From: Paenarthrobacter sp. DKR-5 | Lineage (GTDB): Bacteria; Actinomycetota; Actinomycetes; Actinomycetales; Micrococcaceae | Assembly: GCF_018531425.1 (NCBI RefSeq) | Contig: NZ_JAHBOI010000002.1 | Location: forward strand, 496,001-560,000 | Length of the DNA: 64,000 nucleotides | Reading direction: 5' to 3' | In this document: positions 1 through 8,729 of the stretch, one piece after another | Numbering within the stretch: position 1 is the stretch's first letter | How the letters are laid out: each line of letters begins with the position of its first letter | The notes under the pieces: generated by a model | What the model saw: the letters and a program-made list of their open reading frames with translations, nothing else | Told to the model about the DNA's origin: nothing | Database searches by the model: none | Translations under genes and position numbers: made by a program

Positions 1-1155
1 CAGCAGCGGCACTTCCCGCTCGGCCTTGGTGAGCGAACCGTGCTGGCCGACGACGCCGAGCGCGGCCGGGCGGACCCGGCGGGTGTCGAAGAAGGCAACG
101 GGTTCGCGGGCGGCCACCAGGACGTCGCCGATGCGCGGCAGCACCTCGGGCCGAACGGGTCCGAAGAGCCCGGCCCCGACGGCCTCGTCGCGCGTGAGCA
201 CCCACGCGCGGGACCCGTGCCGGTCCTGCCACGCCTGCACCAGCGCCTGCCGGGCGGCGGGGCCGGCGTCGGGCTCGAAGTAAAGGTGCAGCATCCGGGG
301 TTCACCCGCGGTGTGGCGCACGCCGGCCACCAGGGCCGGGTCGGCGGAGAAATCGATCCGGGCGCTTTCGGGCACGTCCACCATCCCGTGGTCGCCAGTG
401 ACCAGCAGCAGCGTGCCCGCCGGCAGCTGCGCTGAGAGGCGCTTGACCGCCGAGTCGAGCTCTTCGAGTTCGTGTTCCCAGCGCGGGGAGGCGGCCCCGA
501 ACCGGTGGCCGGCCTTGTCGAGCTCACCCCAGTAGAAGTACATGAGCATCCGCTCATGCCGTGCCATCAGCTCGGCGGCGGCCGTCGTGCGCGCGTGCGG
601 GGACGTCGCCGGGGTGAACCCGCCGCCGCGCAGCGCCGCCACCGTCAGCGGCGAGCCCTCGAATTTCGGCAGGCTCACGGTGGCAACCGGCAGCTCGTCC
701 TGCAGGCGTTCGAACACGGTGGGGAAAGGCTGCCAGAGCTCCGGTTCGACGCGCTGGTCCCAGTTGCCCAGCAGGTTCACCACCTTGTCCTGCGCGGGAT
801 CCAGCACGTCGTAGCCCACCATGCCGTGCTGACCCGGAGCCACGCCGGTGCCCAGGCTGGCCAGCGAAGCCGCCGTCGTGGACGGGAAGGCACTGGCCAG
901 GGTGGACGGGAAGGGCTGCCCGGCGTCCAGGGCGGCCCGCAGGAAGGGTGCGTGTCCGCTGCGCTGGCGCAGCAGGCTGCGGCCCAGGCCGTCGACCATC
1001 ACGACGCAGACGCGGGGCGCTTCCGGCAGGCCCAGGGCGTTGCCAAAGCCGGGCGCGCCGAGCGCGCCGGCGGCGCTGGTCATCACCTCGGCCAGCGTGG
1101 AGCGCCCGTACGCCGGTGCCGGCGGAAGCCCCGCCAGCCGGTCTGCCGCTGCCAC
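1..1155 (-). CDS. alkaline phosphatase superfamily phosphodiesterase, C-terminus cut by window edge
   Basis: The frame is open from a GTG at 1155 to the window edge, so about 385 residues are visible and the C-terminus is missing. The start is fixed because an in-frame stop, that of DUF5998, lies one codon upstream; the next in-frame ATG is at 1083. The protein looks like the type I phosphodiesterase/nucleotide pyrophosphatase branch of the alkaline phosphatase superfamily. A VCVVMVDGLG segment near residue 45 carries the first metal-binding Asp, a PSTTAASLAS segment carries the nucleophile Thr, and a TGDHGMVDVP segment lies further on. The substrate cannot be read from the sequence; phosphodiester or nucleotide hydrolysis is inferred from the family. 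It is probably co-transcribed with the DUF5998 gene, only three bases away. Confidence 0.8.
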   Translation of the reverse strand, partial: MAAADRLAGLPPAPAYGRSTLAEVMTSAAGALGAPGFGNALGLPEAPRVCVVMVDGLGRSLLRQRSGHAPFLRAALDAGQPFPSTLASAFPSTTAASLASLGTGVAPGQHGMVGYDVLDPAQDKVVNLLGNWDQRVEPELWQPFPTVFERLQDELPVATVSLPKFEGSPLTVAALRGGGFTPATSPHARTTAAAELMARHERMLMYFYWGELDKAGHRFGAASPRWEHELEELDSAVKRLSAQLPAGTLLLVTGDHGMVDVPESARIDFSADPALVAGVRHTAGEPRMLHLYFEPDAGPAARQALVQAWQDRHGSRAWVLTRDEAVGAGLFGPVRPEVLPRIGDVLVAAREPVAFFDTRRVRPAALGVVGQHGSLTKAEREVPLL

Positions 1156-1158
1156 CGC

Positions 1159-1869
1159 CTAGCGCTGGTGGTGGCCGCGCGCGAGCCGGCCCCCGAGAGT
1201 GGCCAGCCGCTGCCGGGCCTCGCCGTGCAGCGGCCGGTCCGCGGCGCTGAGCGAGCCGCTGGTGTTGGCCGCGCGGAGGGTCCGGGCGAAGGTCTTGGCA
1301 TCCTGCACCGCCTGCAGGCCGTCCGCCTCGGCGCTGATCCGCAGCACGATGTCCTCCCGCGCGATGGTGCCGGTGTAGCCGTGGTCGGCGTCGCATTGGG
1401 GGTCCCCGCAGGAGGCCGGGCCCATGTCCAGCCGCTGCGCACCGGACCAGGCGATGGACAGCGTCAGTTCGCGGACCGGGTCCGACGCCTTGTAGTGCTG
1501 CGGCTGCGCGTACACGTAGCTGAGCACGACGGAGCCGATCTGGCTCACCGGAACGGACTCGGTGGAGACCTGGGCCACCATCTGCTCGCCCGCGTCGTCG
1601 AGCTGCTGGTCGTCGATGTGCGTGACGACCAGCATGTCGTCGGTGAGGACCAGCACCGTCACATGGCGGCGGACCTCGGCGCGGTCGAAATGGGTCTCCA
1701 GGTGCACCAGGTGGGCGCGGTCCTCGCGGCCGTCCAGCGCATCCTCGACGACGTCGGCCACCAGGGTCGGGTAGAAACCGGCGCGCTCCAGGGCCGCGCC
1801 CAGACGGTCCCCCGGGCTCCTGGTCCCGGCGGGCCGGTCGTTGCGGGCGGACGGAGGCAAAGAAGTCAT
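1159..1869 (-). CDS. DUF5998 family protein
   Basis: A 236-residue protein matching the actinobacterial DUF5998 family as I recognise it. It has no signal peptide or membrane segment and is presumably cytosolic. Recognisable stretches are THFDRAEVRRHVTVLVLTDD and a DMGPASCGDPQCDADHGYTG region holding two cysteines. The function is unknown. It starts with ATG at 1869; a GAAAAT hexamer lies six bases upstream of the start and no Shine-Dalgarno is evident, so the mRNA may be leaderless. The phosphodiesterase-like gene follows three bases after its stop, so the two probably form an operon. Confidence 0.75.
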   Translation of the reverse strand: MTSLPPSARNDRPAGTRSPGDRLGAALERAGFYPTLVADVVEDALDGREDRAHLVHLETHFDRAEVRRHVTVLVLTDDMLVVTHIDDQQLDDAGEQMVAQVSTESVPVSQIGSVVLSYVYAQPQHYKASDPVRELTLSIAWSGAQRLDMGPASCGDPQCDADHGYTGTIAREDIVLRISAEADGLQAVQDAKTFARTLRAANTSGSLSAADRPLHGEARQRLATLGGRLARGHHQR

Positions 1870-1923
1870 TGCGCCATTTTCTCAGATCCCGGCCCGGCAT
1901 GGCGAACCAGGCCAGGGCGGGCC

Positions 1924-4656
1924 TCAGCCGAGCATCGCCCGGCGTGCGCTGTCCGTGCGCCGCGCCGGGTTGCCGATCTTGAGGTCCGCGGCGAGGATCG
2001 TCACCGCGGAGGTGCCGACGACGACCGGGTTGAGTTCGATGTACGCCAGTTCAGGGTGCTCGTCCTTGAGCAGCGCGAGCCGGGCGACCAGGTCCTCCAG
2101 GCCGGCGACGTCGGCCGGCGGCAGGCCCTGGTAGCCGAAGAGCTTGCGGGAGGCCCGCGGACTGCGCACGAACTCGGCCACGTCGGTGCTGGTCAGCGGC
2201 GGGACCCGGTGCGCCCAGTCGTCGAGCAGGTTCACGGCGTCCCCGGCCAGCCCGAAGGACACCACCGGGCCCAGCAGCGGGTCCTCGATCGCCCGCAGCG
2301 TGCAGGCCTGGCCGACCGGCGCCATCGACTGCACCTCCATTCCGAAGGAGCCGTAAGGCGACAGCAGCTCGGCCATCTGCACGATGTTGCGGCGCAGCGA
2401 TTCGGCGTCGCGGATGTTCAGGCGCACCCCGCCCAGGTCGAGCCGGTGCCGGAGCACCGGGTCCACGGTCTTCAGGGCCACCGGCCAGCCGAGCCGGTCC
2501 GCGGCGCTGACCGCCTCGTCGGGAGTGCCGAACCGGGCCGACGGAAGCACCGTGATGCCGTACCGGCCCAGCAGGGACGCAGTCTCGGCGGCGTCGAGCG
2601 TGTGCAGCGACTCCCCCGGCACCGCGGCGAGCAGCTCCTCCACGCGGGCGGCGACCGCGTCGGCGTCCACCCCCTCCGGCAGGGCCGGCTGCCCGTGGTC
2701 GCGCGCCTTCCACTGGGCGTAGCCGACGACGGCGGCGAGGGCAGCAATGCCCGCGCCCGGGCTGGCGTAGCAGGGCACGCCGCGCTGGCGCGGTCCGGCG
2801 TCCTCGGGCCAGGGCGCGGCGGCGGGCGCCGGGGCCGCCGCGCTGAGCAGGCCCTCGACGTGGATCGCCGGGTCCAGGATGCCGATGAAGGCGGCGACGA
2901 CCGGCTTGCCGGACAATTCCGCGCACTCCTGCAGGACCTCGGCAATCCGTTCCACGGTGAGGCCGCGGGCCGGCAGGTAGGTGATCATCGCGGCGTGCAC
3001 GTCCTCCTGGTCCAGCACGCCGAGCAGCCGGCGCTTCAGGGACGGCAGCGCGACAGACATCCCGGCGTCGAGGTCGACGTCGGTGACGATCTGTGCGACC
3101 TCGAGCCCGTGGGCCGCGGCGCCGTCGGCCACGACCTTGCCGAGCGCGAGCGAGTTGCTGAACACTGCCAGCCGCGGGCCGGCCGGCAGCGGCTGGCTCA
3201 CCACGATCTGCGCGATGTCCATGAGCTGTTCGTTGGTCTCCACCCGGATCACGCCCGCCTGGCGGAACATGGCGTCCAGCGCGCCGGCCGGCGCCTGGGT
3301 GGTGCGGACGGCGTGCCCGGGCGGCAGCTGCAGTCCCATGACGTCGGACTTGGCCACGATCACGGGCTTGCTGCGGGCGAGGCGGCGGGCGATCCGGGAG
3401 AACTTGCGCGGGTTGCCGATGGACTCGAAGTAGAGCCCGACGGCGGCCGTGGCCGGGTCGTCCTCCCAGTACTGCATCACGTCGTTGCCGGAGACGTCCG
3501 CCCGGTTGCCGGCCGAGAGGCAGGAGGAGACTCCGACCCGGCGCCGGGTGCAAGCGGCGAACAGGGCGGCGCCGAGGGCAGCGGATTGTGAGAACAGGCC
3601 GAGCACCCCGCGGGCGGGCAGCGAAGGCGCCAGCGAAGCGTTCAGCGATACCTCCGGGTCCGTGTTCACCACGCCCAGCGACGCCGGGCCGATCACGCGC
3701 ATCCCGTTCGCCCGGGCGTGCCGGACCAGCTCCCGCTGGCGCGCCAGTCCTTCGGCTCCGGCCTCGGCGTAGCCGGCGCTGGCGATCAGCACCCCGCGCA
3801 CCCCGGCCGCGGCGCACTCCCGCACCACCGTGTCCACTTCCTCGTAGGGCACCGCCACCACGGCGAGGTCCACCGGTCCGGGCACGTCGCCGATGCGCGC
3901 GTAGGAGAGCATCCCGGCCAGCTCGAGCGCCTCGGGGTTCACCGCGTGCACCGGTCCCTTGTAGCCGCCTTCGACGATGTGGTTCAGCAGGTCGTAGCCG
4001 ATGCTCCCCCACTGCCGGCTCGCGCCGATCACCGCGACCGAGGACGGCGCGAGCAGCTCGGCGAGGCTGCGGGCCTCCGCCCGGTGCTCGCGGGCTTCCA
4101 TCACCTGCCGGGACTTGTCGGTCAGGTCCAGCTTGAATTCCAGGCTGACCACGCCGTCGTCGAAATGCCGGTGCACCTCGTACCCGGCCTCCGAGAAGAC
4201 AGTGAGCATCTTCCGGTTCTCCGGCAGCACCTCGGCCACGAACCGGCGGATCCCGTTCTCACGGGCCGCCGCGGCGAGGTGTTCGAGCAGGATCGAGCCG
4301 ATGCCGCGGCCCTGGTGCTTGTCCGCGATGTTGAAGGCCACCTCGGCGTCGGCCGGGTCGGCGAGCCGGTCGTAACGGCCGACGCCGATGATCTCCCCGC
4401 CCAGGATCATCACCAGCGCCGCCCGGTCCCGGTGGTCCACCTCGGTGAAACGCCGCAGTTCCTTGCCGGAAAGCTTGGACTTGTAGGTGAAGAAGCGCAT
4501 GTAGGTGGAGTTCTGCGACTGCGCCATGTGGAAGGCCTGCAAGGCGTCCGCATCGGCCGGCGTGATGGGGCGCAGGTGGGCCGTGGCGCCGTCCCGCAGG
4601 ACGACGTCGGCCTCCCAATAGTCGGGATATGCCGCTGGTTGGGCCAGTTCCACCAT
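1924..4656 (-). CDS. PatA-type protein: N-terminal GNAT acetyltransferase fused to NDP-forming acyl-CoA synthetase
   Basis: A 910-residue fusion. The GNAT domain spans about residues 15-190 and shows an acetyl-CoA loop, HQGRGIGSILLEHL. A CoA-binding Rossmann domain follows from about 215 (SVAVIGASRQWGSIGYDLL), then a succinyl-CoA-ligase-like region at about 350-500, and a C-terminal ATP-grasp domain from about 690 to 905. This matches the actinobacterial protein lysine acetyltransferase type with GNAT first, as in Streptomyces PatA; enterobacterial Pat has GNAT last. Such enzymes acetylate and inactivate acyl-CoA synthetases. The frame can extend upstream to 4764, but that would run into parC; ATG 4656 lies six bases after a TACGCT hexamer and is preferred. 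The usual SHTG phospho-histidine motif is not seen before FRQAGVIRV, so synthetase activity is doubtful. Confidence 0.85.
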   Translation of the reverse strand: MVELAQPAAYPDYWEADVVLRDGATAHLRPITPADADALQAFHMAQSQNSTYMRFFTYKSKLSGKELRRFTEVDHRDRAALVMILGGEIIGVGRYDRLADPADAEVAFNIADKHQGRGIGSILLEHLAAAARENGIRRFVAEVLPENRKMLTVFSEAGYEVHRHFDDGVVSLEFKLDLTDKSRQVMEAREHRAEARSLAELLAPSSVAVIGASRQWGSIGYDLLNHIVEGGYKGPVHAVNPEALELAGMLSYARIGDVPGPVDLAVVAVPYEEVDTVVRECAAAGVRGVLIASAGYAEAGAEGLARQRELVRHARANGMRVIGPASLGVVNTDPEVSLNASLAPSLPARGVLGLFSQSAALGAALFAACTRRRVGVSSCLSAGNRADVSGNDVMQYWEDDPATAAVGLYFESIGNPRKFSRIARRLARSKPVIVAKSDVMGLQLPPGHAVRTTQAPAGALDAMFRQAGVIRVETNEQLMDIAQIVVSQPLPAGPRLAVFSNSLALGKVVADGAAAHGLEVAQIVTDVDLDAGMSVALPSLKRRLLGVLDQEDVHAAMITYLPARGLTVERIAEVLQECAELSGKPVVAAFIGILDPAIHVEGLLSAAAPAPAAAPWPEDAGPRQRGVPCYASPGAGIAALAAVVGYAQWKARDHGQPALPEGVDADAVAARVEELLAAVPGESLHTLDAAETASLLGRYGITVLPSARFGTPDEAVSAADRLGWPVALKTVDPVLRHRLDLGGVRLNIRDAESLRRNIVQMAELLSPYGSFGMEVQSMAPVGQACTLRAIEDPLLGPVVSFGLAGDAVNLLDDWAHRVPPLTSTDVAEFVRSPRASRKLFGYQGLPPADVAGLEDLVARLALLKDEHPELAYIELNPVVVGTSAVTILAADLKIGNPARRTDSARRAMLG

Positions 4657-4662
4657 AGGCTT

Positions 4663-4668
4663 AGCGTA
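4663..4668 (-). promoter_or_regulatory. putative -10 element (TACGCT) for leaderless patA-like mRNA
   Basis: TACGCT on the minus strand ends six bases before the ATG at 4656, placing the expected transcription start on the start codon. No Shine-Dalgarno is visible. The -10 assignment is an inference. Confidence 0.5.
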
Positions 4669-4705
4669 GCGACAGGAATGACAAAAGTAAGGACCCCGTA
4701 GACGC

Positions 4706-7174
4706 ATGGCCCGGAGGCAGAACACCCCGCCCGCAGAGGACTTCACCGAAAACATCGTCGACATCGACGTGACCTCCGAGATGGAGGGCTCGTTCCTGGA
4801 GTACGCGTATTCGGTGATCTACTCGCGCGCCCTGCCCGACGCCCGGGACGGGCTGAAGCCGGTGCAGCGCCGGATCCTGTACATGATGAGCGACATGGGC
4901 CTGCGCCCGGACCGCGGGCACGTGAAGAGCGCCCGCGTGGTCGGCGAGGTGATGGGCAAGCTGCACCCGCACGGCGATGCGGCGATCTACGACGCTATGG
5001 TCCGCATGGCGCAGGACTTCGCGCTGCGCCTGCCGCTGATCGACGGCCACGGGAACTTCGGCTCGCTCGACGACGGTCCCGCGGCCCCGCGGTACACGGA
5101 GGCGCGGCTGGCCGCCCCGGCGCTGAGCCTGACGGACCACCTCGACGAGGACGTCGTGGACTTCGTGCCCAACTATGACAACCAGCTCCAGCAGCCCGAG
5201 GTGCTGCCGGCGGCGTTCCCGAACCTGCTGGTCAACGGGGCGACCGGCATTGCCGTCGGCATGGCGACCAACATGGCCCCCCACAACCTGGTCGAGGTGA
5301 TCGCGGCGGCGCGGCACCTGATCGCGAACCCGGACGCGGGGCTGGATGAGCTGATGAAGTTCGTGCCCGGCCCCGATCTGCCCACCGGCGGCCGCATTGT
5401 GGGCCTGTCCGGCATCCGGGACGCCTACGCCACCGGCCGGGGATCCTTCAAGACGCGCGCCAAGGTCGAAGTCGAGCAGCTCTCGGCACGGCGCACCGGC
5501 CTGGTCGTCACCGAGCTGCCGTACATGGTCGGCCCGGAGAAGGTGATCGAGAAGATCAAGGACGCTGTCACCTCCAAGAAGCTCCAGGGCATCAGCGACA
5601 TCGTCGATCTGACCGACCGCAACCACGGCCTGCGCCTGGTGATCGAGCTCAAGAACGGTTTCAACCCCAAGGCTGTGCTGCAGCAGCTCTACAAGCACTC
5701 GCCAATGGAAGACTCCTTCGGCATCAACAACGTCACCCTGGTCGACGGACAGCCCCAGACGCTGGGCCTGGTCGACCTGCTGCGCGTCTACGTGGATCAC
5801 CGCCTCTCCGTCGTTCGCCGGCGCACCGCCTTCCGGCTGGGCAGGAAGAAGGACCGCCTGCACCTGGTGGAAGGCCTGCTCATCGCGATCGTCGACATCG
5901 ACGAGGTCATCCAGATCATCCGGTCCTCGGACGAAGCAGCAGCGGCCCGCGAGCGGCTGATGGCCATTTACGACCTGACCGAGATCCAGGCGAACTACAT
6001 CCTCGAACTCCGGCTGCGCCAGCTCACCAAGTACTCGCGGATCGAGCTGGAGAAGGAGCAGGAGGAACTGCGCCGCGAGATCGCCGAGCTCGAAGCGATC
6101 CTGAACTCGGACCAGCGGCTGCGCGAACTGGTCTCCGCCGAGCTGGAGGAGATTTCCACGAAGTACGGCACGCCGCGCCGGACAGTGCTGCTCGAATCCG
6201 AAGCGGTCGCGCCCACGGTGGCCGCCCCGGCAGGCAAGGCGGCCAAGGCCGCTCCCCTGGCTCTGGAGATCCCGGACGATCCGTGCTGGGCGGTGCTGAC
6301 CACGTCGGGCCAGATTGCGCGCACCGCGAACCGGGATCCGCTGGCCGAAGGCGGCCAGCGGATCAAGCACGACATCTTCCGGTCCGTCGTCGCGACGACC
6401 GCGCGCGGGGAGATCGGCGCGGTCACCTCGGCCGGGCGGATGCTGCGGATCCAGGTCCTGGACATGCCGGTGCTCCCGCCGTCCTCGGGCCTGCCCAACC
6501 TCGCCGGAGGCGTTCCCGCGAAGGAGTTCATCACGCTTGCCAAGGGTGAGTCGCTCGTCGGGTTCGCACCGCTGGATGCGGTGCTCGCCGTCGGCACCGC
6601 GCGCGGCGTGGTCAAGCGCGTGAGCCCCGACTATCCGCTCAACCGCGAGGACTGGGAGATCATCAGCCTCAAGGACAAGGACAGTGTGGCCGGGATTTCA
6701 GTGGCCGGCGACGACGCGGACCTCGTCTTCGTCACAGCGCAGGCCCAGTTGCTGCGCTTCCCGGCGTCGACCGTGAGGCCACAGGGCCGCACCGCGGGCG
6801 GGATGGCCGGAATCAAGCTTCCCGAGGACGACTCGGTGATCTTCTTCGGCGCGGTCGGCGCGCAGGACCCGGAGGCCGTGGTCGTCACGATCGCCGGGTC
6901 CTCGGAGGCGCTGCCGGGCACCGCTGCGGGGACCGCCAAGGTGACGCCGTTCGCCGAGTACCCGCAAAAGGGACGCGCGACCGGAGGGGTGCGCGCACAC
7001 CGCTTCCTGCGGGGTGAGGACCTGCTGACCCTCGCCTGGGCCGGGCATGGACCCGCGAAGGCCGCCTCGGCAGCCGGCGTGGCCCGGGCGCTGCCCAACG
7101 AGCACGGCCGGCGCGACGGCTCCGGCATCCCGCTGAACCAGGCCGTGGACGCCGTCGGGCCCAGCCAGGGCTGA
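4706..7174 (+). CDS. parC: DNA topoisomerase IV subunit A (type IIA topoisomerase, GyrA/ParC family)
   Basis: An 822-residue type IIA topoisomerase A subunit that breaks and rejoins DNA together with the ParE subunit encoded at 16288-18396. The catalytic tyrosine is Tyr130 in the [10 protein letters not shown] segment. The quinolone-binding region reads [10 protein letters not shown], with Ala92 where E. coli GyrA has Ser83. The canonical GyrA box (QRRGGKG) is not seen in the C-terminal propeller, which favours ParC over GyrA. A charged coiled-coil-like stretch ([18 protein letters not shown]) ends the breakage domain near residue 465. The ATG at 4706 has AAGGA about a dozen bases upstream. 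It is divergent from the PatA-like gene with a gap of only 49 bases, so the two promoters must overlap. Confidence 0.92.
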   Translation: MARRQNTPPAEDFTENIVDIDVTSEMEGSFLEYAYSVIYSRALPDARDGLKPVQRRILYMMSDMGLRPDRGHVKSARVVGEVMGKLHPHGDAAIYDAMVRMAQDFALRLPLIDGHGNFGSLDDGPAAPRYTEARLAAPALSLTDHLDEDVVDFVPNYDNQLQQPEVLPAAFPNLLVNGATGIAVGMATNMAPHNLVEVIAAARHLIANPDAGLDELMKFVPGPDLPTGGRIVGLSGIRDAYATGRGSFKTRAKVEVEQLSARRTGLVVTELPYMVGPEKVIEKIKDAVTSKKLQGISDIVDLTDRNHGLRLVIELKNGFNPKAVLQQLYKHSPMEDSFGINNVTLVDGQPQTLGLVDLLRVYVDHRLSVVRRRTAFRLGRKKDRLHLVEGLLIAIVDIDEVIQIIRSSDEAAAARERLMAIYDLTEIQANYILELRLRQLTKYSRIELEKEQEELRREIAELEAILNSDQRLRELVSAELEEISTKYGTPRRTVLLESEAVAPTVAAPAGKAAKAAPLALEIPDDPCWAVLTTSGQIARTANRDPLAEGGQRIKHDIFRSVVATTARGEIGAVTSAGRMLRIQVLDMPVLPPSSGLPNLAGGVPAKEFITLAKGESLVGFAPLDAVLAVGTARGVVKRVSPDYPLNREDWEIISLKDKDSVAGISVAGDDADLVFVTAQAQLLRFPASTVRPQGRTAGGMAGIKLPEDDSVIFFGAVGAQDPEAVVVTIAGSSEALPGTAAGTAKVTPFAEYPQKGRATGGVRAHRFLRGEDLLTLAWAGHGPAKAASAAGVARALPNEHGRRDGSGIPLNQAVDAVGPSQG

Positions 7175-7182
7175 GGAACCCC

Positions 7183-7188
7183 TAGACT
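7183..7188 (+). promoter_or_regulatory. putative -10 element (TAGACT) for leaderless dinB-like mRNA
   Basis: TAGACT ends six bases before the ATG at 7195, with no Shine-Dalgarno in between. The position suggests transcription starting at the start codon itself. Confidence 0.5.
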
Positions 7189-7194
7189 ACGGTC

Positions 7195-7713
7195 ATGGCG
7201 ATCATCCCCGACGGGAAGGACTGGACCTGGGTCCTGACCCGTCCCTGCCCCGAATGCGGTTTCGACGCGCAGGGGGTCACCCCGGCCACGGTGGCCTCCA
7301 CCGTGCCCACGCTGGTCCCTCGCTGGCAGAGCGTGCTGCGCCGGCCGGATGCGGAGGAGCGCCCTGACGAGAGCACCTGGTCCCCGCTGGAGTACGCCGC
7401 CCATGTGCGCGATGTGTTCTCGCTGTTCGATCACCGGCTGCACCTGATGCTGGAGCAGGAGGACCCGGGGTTCGCGGACTGGGACCAGGATGCCACCGCC
7501 CTCGCGGAGGACTACGCCCACCAGCAGCCCGAGAAGGTCAGCGCGGAGCTGGCGGCCGCGGGCGCGGAAATCGCCGCGTCCTTCGCGGCGGTGCGCCCCG
7601 CGCAGTGGCAGCGCCGCGGCACGCGCAGCAACGGCTCGGTGTTCACCGTGGAGACCTTTTCGCAGTACTTCCTGCACGACGTCGTCCATCACCTGCACGA
7701 CGTCGACGGGTAA
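7195..7713 (+). CDS. DinB superfamily protein
   Basis: A 172-residue protein with the DinB-like four-helix layout. A first histidine-bearing helix reads EYAAHVRDVFSLFDHRL and a C-terminal helix reads FLHDVVHHLHDVDG, which would supply the metal-binding histidines. The N-terminus holds a short CPECGFD segment, common in actinobacterial relatives annotated as methyltransferase-type DinB proteins. The family includes metal-dependent thiol transferases that use mycothiol or bacillithiol; the reaction here is not known. Its stop lies only 11 bases from that of the convergent GNAT gene. It probably has its own leaderless promoter just after parC. Confidence 0.75.
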   Translation: MAIIPDGKDWTWVLTRPCPECGFDAQGVTPATVASTVPTLVPRWQSVLRRPDAEERPDESTWSPLEYAAHVRDVFSLFDHRLHLMLEQEDPGFADWDQDATALAEDYAHQQPEKVSAELAAAGAEIAASFAAVRPAQWQRRGTRSNGSVFTVETFSQYFLHDVVHHLHDVDG

Positions 7714-7724
7714 CCGGCGGCGCC

Positions 7725-8717
7725 TTAGAGGGCCTTGTCCCAGGCCAGGCTGCGGTGCACCGCGGCGTAGCCGAGCCGCTGGTACAGGCCCAGGGCGCCG
7801 GAGGGGTTTTCGGTGTCCACGTCCAGCGCCGCGTAGTCCATGCCGTCAGCGAGGAAGCGGCGCATCGCGTCCGCCAGCAGGGCCGGAGCGATCCGCCGTC
7901 CGCGCCAGGCGCGGCGCACGCCGAGCAGTTCCGTGTAGCCCTCCCGGCGGCCGTGCCGCGAGGCCGCCGCGGGGTCATAACTGGCCAGCTGGTAGCCGGC
8001 CACGTCGCCGCTGCGGGCATCCAGCACCACGGCGCTCCACTCGGGCTTGGCGTGCGGGTGGTTGACCATGAACCCCCACGCCTCTTCGTCGCGCGGTTCG
8101 CTCCCCCAGTGGTCCCGGAAGGCGTCGTTGTGCGCCGCGCGGACCGCCTCGGAGAGCTCGGGTGAGTAGGGCACCAGCTCCAGGCCCGGCTCGAGCGGGA
8201 CGTCGGGGACCGGCCCGTCCAGCGGCCGGCGCATTTCGTTGAAGTACCGCACGACCGAGAACCCCGCCGCGGCGAACAGCGCCTGCTGGGCAGCGTTGCG
8301 CTCCTCCCCGTGGACGCGCAGCAGCGGCTCAGGCGTCGCGTCCTCGGCAAAGCGCTCCCGGGCCCGGCGCTGCTGCCAGGCCAGCACGGCGGACCCGATC
8401 CCGCGGCGCTGCCAGGCCGGGTCCACGCCGCCCCATGCCAGCGCCTTCGGACCGTCGGGGTTCTTCGTCACCCTGCCGAAGGCCCGCAGCGTGCCGCCGT
8501 CGTCGAAGCCCAGCACGGTGTTCAGCCGCGGATCGTTCCTGGCGGAGCTGAAGACCTGTTCGATGTCCGCGCGCTGCTCATGCCAGGCCGGCTGCTCTAC
8601 GGCGGCGATCCGCCGGACCAGGTCCGTCCAGGCGTCCACGTCGGCGGCCACGGCCGGCCGCCAGTGCAGGGCCGTCGCTTCCGGGTCGGGCAAGGCTGCG
8701 GAGGAATCGGGCTTCAT
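7725..8717 (-). CDS. tandem GNAT acetyltransferase (mycothiol synthase-like)
   Basis: A 330-residue protein with two GNAT domains in tandem. The first has an acetyl-CoA loop near WQRRGIGSAVLAWQQ, and the second near RRAWRGRRIAPALLADAMRR followed by DVDTENPSGALGLYQRLGY. The layout is that of MshD-like proteins, which finish mycothiol by acetylating its cysteine. Many actinobacteria carry several tandem GNATs, so the substrate is not established. The gene lies downstream of cydDC on the same strand, and its putative -10 hexamer overlaps the cydDC stop codon, so it may be transcribed both by read-through and from its own promoter. Confidence 0.78.
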   Translation of the reverse strand: MKPDSSAALPDPEATALHWRPAVAADVDAWTDLVRRIAAVEQPAWHEQRADIEQVFSSARNDPRLNTVLGFDDGGTLRAFGRVTKNPDGPKALAWGGVDPAWQRRGIGSAVLAWQQRRARERFAEDATPEPLLRVHGEERNAAQQALFAAAGFSVVRYFNEMRRPLDGPVPDVPLEPGLELVPYSPELSEAVRAAHNDAFRDHWGSEPRDEEAWGFMVNHPHAKPEWSAVVLDARSGDVAGYQLASYDPAAASRHGRREGYTELLGVRRAWRGRRIAPALLADAMRRFLADGMDYAALDVDTENPSGALGLYQRLGYAAVHRSLAWDKAL

Positions 8718-8723
8718 GGCACC

Positions 8724-8729
8724 AGACTA
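8724..8729 (-). promoter_or_regulatory. putative -10 element (TAGTCT) for the tandem GNAT gene
   Basis: TAGTCT ends six bases before the ATG at 8717 on the minus strand. It overlaps the TAG stop codon of cydDC. Confidence 0.5.

Noticed and set aside
472-3591. Plus-strand open frame of over 1000 codons opposite the phosphodiesterase-like, DUF5998 and PatA-like genes
   Set aside because: Antisense shadow caused by high GC; the protein is Arg/His/Gly-rich with no family match, and the minus-strand genes are clearly real.
4657-4764. N-terminal extension of the PatA-like gene by 36 residues
   Set aside because: It would overlap the parC start region on the other strand, and ATG 4656 sits at the leaderless position after TACGCT.
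4661-6370. Minus-strand open frame of 569 codons opposite parC
   Set aside because: Antisense shadow; parC is unambiguous.
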